Of a DNA stretch of 64,000 bases, positions 49,901 through 61,386 are shown piece after piece (position 1 is the first letter of the stretch; each line of letters begins with the position of its first letter). Below the pieces are notes generated by a model, which was not told the DNA's origin, made no database searches, and saw only the letters and a list, made by a program, of their open reading frames with translations. The stretch comes from Uloborus plumipes (lineage: Eukaryota > Arthropoda > Arachnida > Araneae > Uloboridae), in NCBI GenBank assembly GCA_038373865.1, contig JAXGGA010002868.1, positions 1 through 64,000 on the forward strand. The letters are read 5' to 3'. The translations under genes and the position numbers were made by a program.

Positions 49901-52900
49901 AAATTTGGGTCAAAATTTTGATTTTGCTCACCCCTGAATGAATGTTGAGTCGTTTTTTCGACCTGTCCGCACGTGCATAAGTACCTGCCAACATATAACC
50001 AGCCGAAAAATCATTTTTGACCTACCCCGAGTTAGTTACGACGAGTTTTCTCGTGACGTCTGTATGTACGTTTGTGCGTATGTGTCGCATAATTCAAAAA
50101 CTATATGCCACAGAAGCTTCTAGTTTGGTATCTAGGCTCTGAGGGGTGTCTGGTTGTGCACCTCCCCTTGTGGTTGCATTCGAATGCTCCCAAGGGGGTG
50201 TTTTACCCCTTTTTTTGGGGCAAATCAGTGTTAATTTCAATGCAGATGAATTGACACGACTACTTGGCAATATATCGCCAAGCTTTTGATCGCCAAGTGT
50301 TTGACGCCAACTTGGTGATATGTCGCCAAGTTGGCGACAAATTTAGTGAAAAAAAATAGTGTTTGAATTTGGATTCAATTTGGCGCTATTGGCAATATTC
50401 TGCGAAAAATCCACTGAATGATGATCCACTGAAATCGGCGATATTTAGAAAATGAATCATTGTAAAACATTTGTTTTGCATTGTTTCGTGGCAAACTAGG
50501 GGTGTAAATGTTCGAATTGCTATCTTGCTCACTTCTAGCACTATTTTAACACTAAGGCATCTACAAAGAAATTTACACGTAAAAGGAAGTCGTGTGGGAC
50601 TCATACCAGATTTTTTTTTAGAAAACGGGGTTGAGGTTTTCACTCGAACCCTTTGGAGCTGGGGATTTTTTCAAATTTTCATACGTCTGGTACGACAGTT
50701 TATACCTTCTCTTTTCAGTGGAAAAGAAATCTGTGGTTCAACTGTCGTACTACATGGATCGAAAGAAAAAATTCTAAAAAACAGCATGGATCCAAAAGGT
50801 TAAATTGCTATCGACATTCACCTGTCCAGCCAAGCAAATCATTCCTTAAATTATTTTTTTTTTACATTCAAAAATAGTGATGAGTCACAATTTTTGCAAA
50901 GAAGTATTACAGCAGGCTTATTTTCTCACTAGAAAAAAAATACTTGTTAATTAAGAAAATATTTTTAAAAACTAGTCATAGTTGAGTATAAATACCTTTA
51001 ATTTCCCTTATCTGCATGTCTGATGTTATAACATTAAAAGAACGTAACAGATTAATTTTCAAGAAATTGAATACTAGTAATAGTTTCCCAGTTAGTTAAA
51101 ATATTGAGACTTGGAATTAAACTAAAAAATATAATATTACAAGACATAAAAATGCACACCATGTTAAAAAAATCCCATTAAAAATTTAATAAATTAAATA
51201 TCATATATAGAAAAAAAGATGGCTTTTTTGGCTTTCTGCAAGTCTGTTTTGGTGAAATAAATCTGATAGCAAACAATATCTGAAACTTTAGTTAAATATT
51301 TGAGAGATTGATTGAAGACTATTACTTAATGAATTTTGATGAGAGATGAGGAGCAAGAGAGTTTATTTGTCCCCACACAACCTTGAATTCACAAACACCT
51401 TTGTTTAACTAAAAAGCAAACTGTTAAGCTTCCTTGACATTCGAGTCCGACAAAGGCTTTTTAGTCTAGAAGCAATTGTTTGTTTTCTACACCTAAAACT
51501 TATTTAAGTATTAATCATGTTAGTTTTGCTTTCTATTTGATTCTTAAAGAAAGTATTTTCTACACTGTTATTCTCACTGATGCAGGATCAATATATATAG
51601 TAGTGTTAATTAAAAACTCACATCTCTTCTTCATTCTGAAGCTGATTTTCAAATTCTTTTCTCTCTTCTGGAGAAACTTTTTTTACTATAATCTAAAATA
51701 ATAAAATTGCATCTTTACAAAAATCAGGAAAAAAGATAAATCTCACCTAAATAAAGTATCAAATTAAAATGCATGACTGTTAGAATGTCAAGCAATTTTA
51801 AAAGTCTTTAAACCTAAGCATTTTAATTTAATTCTAGTTTATGCTTGTGAAGGAGAGTAACTAATTCCATTTGAGACTGTCATATTCCACTCACAAAATA
51901 TTAAAATTTGAAAAAGGAAGAAATCTATAAGTGGTTATATCAATTATTTTTAAGGTCTAGCAATATCGTTTATATGCATAATATACAAAATTCTCCACAA
52001 TAAACTAGGAACTATAACTACAGTAAATTAATGCTAACAATAAGTAGTCTTAATTGTTCAAGAAAGCAAAACAAAATATTGTAGATTGTTTCCTTTTTTT
52101 TTCTTATTTTAATTAAATAAAAATACAATGTTGCTATTGCTATTAAAACCAAATAGCTTTTTGTTAAACATTTTGACTATGTTATTCTTGTTATGAAAAC
52201 TTACTTTATTATTTTCAGCATATGCCCACAGAGAAGGATACTTGTACCTCAACTCATTCAATTGAAAATACACAGGACATACTTAAAATGAAACAAAAAA
52301 AAATAATAAAAAACTTATAAAATATCATAAGAAAAGAAAAAACACCTAAGCTTTGCAATAAGAACATTTTACAGAACAAAAGTAAAAAAGTTTTACATTT
52401 TATATTGTTTTACCTACCAGGGGCGCCCTGAGCTTAAAATTTCGGGAGGGGGAAAATTCTAAATTTGCCGAATAAAATTCTAAAATGTGCCGAATGATAA
52501 AATACGAGCATAGGCACATATCTTCAACCTTCACTTTATGAGTGAAAGCAATAGGTATAACTTAAAAAATTAAAGACTTTTTAATCTTTTCTACACATGA
52601 TGGAAAAACATTTGAAGTTTGATAAGTAATAACGAGAGCAGCAGTGTACATACTTAGGTGCGCCACCCCACCCCACCCCCTATTAAATTATAAAAAATAT
52701 CTTTTCCATATAACTCATGGTGCTATTTTCATGGGAAAAGGTTAGCAAGTCCTAAAGTTAAAGCAAGTAATTATAGACCTGTAAGATCTAGCTTTGGTAA
52801 TTCATCAAATTTTTTAAACTGACCAAAATAAAGAAATTGAATTCTCTGGATCAGTGAAGTAGCGAGAAATTCCACAAGGGTGTCCAGTAGGGTGGAGCGA

Positions 52901-55900
52901 AAAAAACAAAGTTTTTATTTTTGAATCGTAATAGTGCGGAAAAGTTGCAATTGGTGAAGAGTTACAAAACAAAACAAAAATTTTTGAAATTGGATAATAT
53001 CTTCCGTTCCCGCAACGGGCCTGAAATTTTGAAAAAATGAAAATTTTCATGTGTTTTTAGCGATTTTTTAAAATTTTTGTTTTAATGTTTTATTTTAATG
53101 CTCTTGGACGGAAAAGTTACGTTTGGTGAAGCCTTCTGAAATTTTGAAAAATATATTGAAATCGAATAATACCTTCTGATCCAGGAACAAGCCAGAAAAA
53201 CCAAAAAATTATAAAATTTCAGCTTTTTTTGGGGTGATGAAAAAAAATTTTAAAAAAAAATATGTTCTTTTTTTTTCCTTACCCGGTATCATAGCGTAAA
53301 GCCTTTTAAAAAGCACTATATTACTCTTAAACATTAATTTTTTTCTTGATTTTTCAGGTATCTTCTAAACATGCAAAACTACCATTTTTTACAACAATGA
53401 AACATTTTCAAATAATCGAAAGTTATAAAATATTTTCCAAAATTTCTACAATCCAGTACAAAAATCCACTAAATAAAACACCCACTCCAAAAAAAAAAGG
53501 CTAATTTTAATCACTAAACTATAAACAATTTTAATACCTAACTAATTATATACAGTTTCTTAATCCCCTTTTGTAGTCTGTGCCTTCTATAATTATGTTA
53601 CCTAACTTAACTGACTACCCACAGAATCCTTTAACATTAATTTAATTAGAAACTAATTTTAAAATTAAAACTTCTTTAAAATTAAACCTAGTTAGGTTAG
53701 GTAGTGTATAGAATGAGACTGCAAAAGGCAATTAAAATTTAAGAGACTAACATATAATGAGGTAGGTATTAAAATAGTTTATCGTTTAGGGATAAAAAAT
53801 ATTGTTCATCTTATGAGTGAGTGTTTTGTTCAATGGATTTTTGTACTGAAAAAGTTAAACAAATTTAATAATTAGGCATGGGTAAAAAATTCTATGTAAA
53901 TGATATCTATTATTTTTTGCTTTTTTGTTGCTTTTAGTTTGCTTTAAGGTTATCTTGGTGCCTACAGTAACACAGTCCCATGCAAAGTGGGGCAAGGTGT
54001 AACAAAAATTAAGGATTGGAAAGCATTTGACAAGGAGAGGGCACTACTGCCCCACACACCCCTATTAACCTTATGCAAAAAATGTTAAAACATGTTATCA
54101 TGACAATTGAACATTTGAAACACGATTGCAGAGAAACTTGTGCTTAAACGGTTACTATAAGCATCTCGGTGATGATTTTGGAACACATTTCATATAAAAG
54201 CCATAAATATAAGGAATGTATTAGTGTAGAAGATAAAACAAATTTTAGATTTTGTTGATTTCTAATTTTTCATACACAAAATTATTTTAAAATAAATAAT
54301 TAAATTTAAGTTTAAAAAACTAAAAAATATGCTTTTAGAGTTAAACTATAAAGCTTTAAACCATTTCAAATTATAAGTTTACATGCACCTTATAATACAT
54401 CAACATGTAATATAGTTTAGCCTTTAGTACTAATAATAGCATTCAATAACATCATGTAATAATATAGTTTAGCCTTTAGTATTAACAATAGTATTAAATA
54501 TATCACTTTTATATTTTTAAAGAACGTGACTTTTATCTTTTATTCAGAGTTACATACATACTGACATACCCACATGTGAAACTAGTAAAAGCGTATTAAA
54601 AACAAAACCGCCATTAAAAAAACAACTGGGAGCTAAACAGAAAAAAATAATACATAACATTTACATAAAACTTTTTATCCATACCTAATTATTAAATTTG
54701 TTTAACTTTTTCAGTACAAAAATCCATTGAACAAAACACTCACTCATAAGATGAACAATATTTTTTATCCCTAAACGATAAACTATTTTAATACCTACCT
54801 CATTATATGTTAGTTTCTGAATATTTAATTGCATTTTGCAGTCTCATTCTATACACTACCTAACCTAACTAGGTTTAATTTTAAAGAAGTTTTAATTTTA
54901 AAATTAGTTTCTAATTAAATTAATGTTAAAGGATTCTGTGGGTAGTCACTTAAGTTAGGTAACATAATTATAGAAGGCACAGACTACAAAAGGGGTGTAT
55001 ATAATAATAGGTATTAAAATTGTTTATAGTTTAGTGATTAAAATTAGTCTTTTTTTTTGGAGTGGGTGTTTTATTTAGTGGATTTTTGTACTGGATTGTA
55101 GAAATTTTGGAAAATATTTTATAAGTTTCGATTATTTGAAAATGTTTCATTGTTGTAAAAAATGGTAGTTTTGCATGTTTAGAAGATACCTGAAAAATCA
55201 AGAAAAAAATTAATGTTTAAGAGTAATATAGTGCTTTTTAAAAGGCTTTACGCAATGATACTGGGTAAAAAAGAAAAAAAAAATGAGAACATTTTTTTTT
55301 TTTTAATTTTTTTCATCACCCCAAAAAAAGCTGAAGTTTTATAATTTTTTGGTTTTTCTGGCTTGTTCCTGGATCAGAAGGTATTATTTGATTTCAATAT
55401 ATTTTTCAAAATTTCAGAAGGCTTCACCAAACGTAACTTTTCTGTCCAAGAGCATTAAAATAAAACATTAAAACAAAAATTTTAAAAAATCGCTAAAAAC
55501 ACATGAAAATTTTCATTTTTTTAAATTTCAGGCTCGTTGCGGGAACGAAAGATATTATCTGATTTCAAAAATTTCTGTTTTGTTTTGTAACTCTTCACCA
55601 ATCGCAACTTTTCCGCACTATTACGATTCGAAAATAAAAACTTTGTTTTTTCGCTCCACCCTAGTGTCCAGTCTGAAAATAGCCAACTCTTACACTTAGA
55701 AATATTTTTAAAAAAAGCAGTCATAATTTTATTTTAATTTTACATGGTAGTCCTTTTAATATTGTATTATTATCTTTTAGCATCAAAGATATTTAGATCA
55801 AATTTTTAAAGGGTTAAAATTAGCGGGTATTTACTAACATTTTATTTCATATTGAAAATCAAGAGAGAGAAATTTTTCATGGATTTATAGGGAAATTGCA

Positions 55901-58900
55901 TTTAATATAAAATAAAGTTTTTAATGGAAACACAGTATAACAATAGCAAAAAATGCTACTTACAGCTATCTTGCTCAAAAATTAACTGCTCCACTTCATT
56001 TTCAACTTTATCTCCTGCACAGCTCTTTGCAGATTTGGGAATACTTGTACTATTTACAAATGAATTAATTTGCATGTCCTGCTTTCTTCTGGAACTCAAG
56101 TCCATCAAACTAAAAAATGTGTATAGTTACAGGGGTCTGGCCAGAGGAAATTCGGGTCCGTTAACGGACCCTTCACAAAAATACGATCAAGCAAAACGGA
56201 CCTTTCACAAAAATATTATCGAGCAAAACGGACCCTTCACAAAAATACAATCAAGCAAAACGGACCCTTCACAAAAATACGATCAAGCAAAACGGACCCT
56301 TCACACATGATTCATTCAAAAAGCAAATCTGAAATCAAAATAATGCACAGCATATTTCTGTGTAAGAGCCCATAACTTTTGGGCCTTTTCTGAAGTTAAA
56401 GAAGGGAATCGTTTATCCGCCAACTTTGCGAAAAAAAAAAGTCGGCACTTCCTGCCTGGCCCTGCGATGCTCGGGCAAGCAAAAGTCTTTAGTGCAAAAT
56501 GTAGCACTTTTTGTTGGTTTCTTTTAAAGAAATTAACAACTTAAAAAAGGTAGTTGTTTTGCTTTAATGGTTCTGCTTGTTTGTTTTATCATATGCAAAT
56601 CAAAGTGGCTTGCTGTGATGTTGCTGTTTTAGATTTCTCTGGAAGTGCAGAGTAAGGATTTTTCTCCCTGCTATGAACTTAAACATAAAGAAAATAATAA
56701 TAATAGCAATTATCAGCGGAATGAACTTAGAACTGCAAACAGATAGCTGGGGTGGAGAAAAAATGGGATTGCTTCTGGGTAGAGCGATCAGCTATTTAAA
56801 ATTAAAATTATCTCCATCTGACGTCTTTGGTGCGATGTTTTGACCTTATTTTGGCAGAAAATTATCTGTTTTTTTTTTTAAATTTCATTTATTTATTTAT
56901 TTTTTAATGCTTACAAGGGTGGTGTTTTAGTTATATTCAGGAATTATTATATTTTTGCGTCTTTTAATATTAGAAGTCTGGTATTGTTTGTTTTGCTATG
57001 TTTCCCTACCGTATTTTTTCCTCCGAATTTTTGACGAATATGTCGGTGATTATTAATGACATTCATCATATAAACCTGATGAAATGCAGCTCTAAAATTT
57101 TTGACTTTAATAAATTATTAAAAATCGTTTTTATATTTATGATGCTTTCATTTTGAAAAAAGCGATCTCTGCATCCGATATGGAAATCGAATTTTACTTA
57201 CTTTTCAAGCTAATTACTCTTTATTAGGAGGCAAATAAATGAAAATTCGCGTTATTTTTTGCTCAGATCATTATTTTAAATTTTTTAAAGCAAAATTAGC
57301 TGTTCTTTTATTAGTCTAAATGTTAAACGATCGCTCCATTTTAGTTTTGCATTAATTGTGGAAACAGACATTAATAATATGTTTATTATAGACCTTTGAA
57401 ATGCACTTGTGAAGAAAATTCACCAAAAAAAAATTATTTTATGTTCCGTTTTTATGCTTTTGATGTCACTTGAATGATCACTTTGAAAACTGCAATCTCT
57501 TTGCATCCACTACAGGAATCGGACTTTTCGCATTTTTGATATTCAATATGCTTTTTTTAAGAGGAAAATAAATGAAATTAATTTTTATTTTTTATTAAAT
57601 TAAAAAAAAAAAAAATTTTTTTTGCAATTTTTTTTTTTTTTTTTTTTTCCAAAATTGTTTGATTTTCACAAAATTGTTTGATTTTTCACAAAATTATTTA
57701 GTTTTTCACAAAAAACGGACCCTGTGAAAAATCCTGGACAGACCCCTGAGTTAAATGGAATCAATAGAGCAACTTCATGAAAAAAAAAATACTCTGACGA
57801 ATTTATCAATGACTGATAAAAGAAATCATTTCTTCAAAACACTTTTTATTGATTTCTCCAAAAAATTCTAAGTACATTAAAGTTGTCATCATAAAAGATA
57901 ATTTCAATATTAGCACGAACTGAAAGGCAGTTGAATCTACCTAACAAGTCAATGTATTAGTCAATTGCACTTTAATTTATATACACAAAATGTCCCCATA
58001 AAGAAGTTATGTATACAGTCGCAACTAGAGATCTATGGGTCAATACAGGATTTTTTGCCAGGGTCGTTTTTTAGAATATTGTGAAAAATAGTTCAAAATG
58101 TTAGGAAAAAAAGGCCCTATTTCGACAAAATATATATACTTCTATCAAAAATTACATTTAAAATATACTAAGGAAAAAAGAATGCATACACAAGTAAATA
58201 AGTACTTGGAAATGATAATAAAGAAATAATTTAACATGTTGAGATGATTAACTCTTTATAATACTCTTGCAGCAAATGTGGATTTAGGACAATAATTGGG
58301 GGGGGGGGGATCTTTTTTTTTTTTTTTTTTTTTTTAGCAACAAATAGTCTTACCTCTTAATTTGTGTTTGATTTTTCGTAATGTTTACGAAAATTTGTTC
58401 ACTTTCACGGTTTTACATACAGGATCCGTTTTCTTTCATTCATTTTTCTTTTTTTCTTTTGGATTCTACTAATCAGTTTTAGGTTTTAAAAATTTATCGA
58501 AACACTAGCGGCTCTATCAAATTTCAACAGTTTTTCAAAAAATTTAAGACAGAAGTAAGGGAAAAGGGGAAATGTAAGGGATTAAACCACCAGACTAGCG
58601 ATTTTTTAAAAATAAAACTTAACATTTTTTTCCAGAACTTTTGATCATTGGTTTCTTTAGAATTTAATATTGACAATAACTGGTTTACTCACATTTTGAC
58701 AATCATGCTATTTTTCGAATAGCATTTGAAAATAAGTAAAAAAGTATTATTATTATTATTCTTTTTTTTTTTTTTTTTTTTGACCAGTGAGCCTTGTCAT
58801 CTCTATTTAACGAATGATGTGTTTTTCCTGTCAATAGATTCTGGATTTTTCAGAACTGTTCTGATTTTTTCAGAAAAAAAAAATCTTTTTTTTTAAATTT

Positions 58901-61355
58901 TCTCCGGTATGCTGTGATAATTAAAAGTCATCCTAAATTTTCTGGCGGGAGGGGCATTGAACCCCCGTGACACCCCCCCCCTTCTAAATCTGCCCATTTT
59001 AGAGAAACAAAACTGAAATGTTTATGCACTAATTGAAATCCAAATCATAGAAATGTATTAGATTAGAAAAAGTAACTTAGTTAACTAAATTAAACTTAAA
59101 ATTCCATATAATTTCAGTTTTTGGAAAAATAAACAAAAAAGGAAATTACACAAGATAAAGGTTCCATTAGAATGTAAAATAATTCATAAAATTAATATGT
59201 AGAGTCATTAAAAAACAATAAAAGTTACATTAAAATGTAAAACTAAAACATGAGGTGCAAGAAGAAATACAGCAAAATGATTTTTTTTTACCAATTAGGC
59301 CTGTTGCACATTATGATAATTCTCCCTATTGTACTATTGGACCTTACATTCATCAGAATTAAATACCAGGTAATTGGCAAAATGTCATTCAATAATTGGG
59401 AGTTTGAATATCACTCTATTAGTGTTAAATTTTTGGCACAAAAGCCTGGGCAAAAAATTTTACTTTGCTTAAATACAAACAAAAAATTTGAAACTAACTT
59501 TTCCCATAGGGCTACCATAAAGCACAACAAAGACGAAGATAAAATTATTGTTCCCAAATATTTCATGACTGCAGCAAATTTTTAATGATCCAAATATCCA
59601 TAAGTATTTTTTTAAAGCTTCAATCATAAAATTTTGAAGAAATAAACAAGTAATACAAGCAGTAACCATTAAAAAATTAAATCATTTCCTTACTTTCTAT
59701 AATTAAATTGAATGGTACCGTCTTTAATTTCCTCGTAAAGTTGATGTTCTTGAGCTTCATTGATGTAAGGAATTCCTTCTTTAAAAAACTAGTCAAGATT
59801 TTTTAAACAGAGAGAGAGCAAAAATTAGTGTATAATAGTATTAGTAAATCTTAATACAAAATAATCTTTTGTGATGTAACATTTTTCATACAAAAGAATT
59901 GTTACAAATCCTATAAACAAACAACTATGAAAATTTATAAGAGCTGACATTTACAAATAAAATTCAAAAAGGTTCAGCTAGTAATGAAAATTAGACTTTA
60001 CTTCATATATTTCTTTCAATTATTGTTTTCGTTAAAAATCTTAAAATTCATTCCGGGCCACCAAAATATTTTCTAATTTAAAAAATATTTTGTAAGTTGA
60101 ATCTGTAACAACTTTATATTAAGTTGAAATTTAGAATTTCCAAAGAAAAAAACACCCTAATGTACATTAGCGATCTGAATACATTTACACTATCAAGAAT
60201 AAAAGGTAATATTTTCACCCCCATATCAAAAAATCAAACATTAAGACACTAACTTTGTTAAAATCGAAGTCATATCTACAGAGGAAATCCACAGCTGAAG
60301 CCTGAAATGTAATTAAATAAAGGTTACATAAATTAAAATATTTTTGATGCATCAAAGTCATGGTCATTACACAAAACAAGTACTTAAAAAATGTCTTCAG
60401 TTGTGAACATTATTTGATAGTCTTAAGAAACATAAAATAAAAAAATTACAGAAATTACAAAAATAATAAATTATTTCCCAAAGCTTTGTCATTTATAAGA
60501 TTGAAAGCTTTGCCTGTTAAAACTATAGAATGCATTAGTTCCAAGCACCTTAAAATCAATAGTAATCTGCAACATAACAAAAAAAAGGGGGAAATCATGG
60601 AAAAATTTTCAACATTGGAGATGAGTATAGGCCCAAAGTGAGCTAGAGCTCCAAAAACTTAAAATAGGTTTTGAGCTCAAGAGAGCTTGGGTTATTCAAT
60701 TGTCAATATATATACAAATACACTTTTTGTAGTACAAATGAATCTCTTTTTTTTAATTTCAGTTTTCTCTGGTATAAAAGTGTATGAAATTTAAAACATA
60801 TGAAAACATATATCACTTTTTAATTTTAGTAACTCTTTCATGTGCTTTCTCTATGCAATAAACTCACTATTATTTTTTCAAAAAATATTGGGATATTTGA
60901 AATAATATATGCCTCACATGTAAATTTAAAAATTAAAAAATATATAAAATAAATAAATAATTAGTTATTTAGAGATATGAGTGTTCGTGATTACTATTAC
61001 AATATATAATATAGTAATTTATCTCTTAAATGTAGCATTTTTAGAAAATGTGAATGGTTTTAAAGATTTATAAAGTACTTCTTGAACCATTCACAATTTC
61101 AATGAAATAACCCATACTTGGTTGATGTGAAATAAAATAAAACAGCTGAGCCTAATACTTCATTAAACCATGTCCGACTCTAGTGGACTCAGTTGGATTT
61201 TGACACAAGACATGCCGTGTATTCCATACTAACAATAGGGGAATGTTGGAATTTTAAGCCAGTTTTTGTGCTTTATTTTCAGTGGAAATCAAATAAGCAA
61301 GCTTGCATGCCTTTAAGTGCATAGTCAAAAAGGGTCTAAAAAAAACTTTCAAATT

Positions 61356-61386
<31 letters not shown>

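Noticed and set aside
59250..59585. 111-codon plus-strand open frame in the intron between exons 7 and 8
   Set aside because: The composition looks like translated AT-rich DNA; no domain, no splice context and antisense to the gene.
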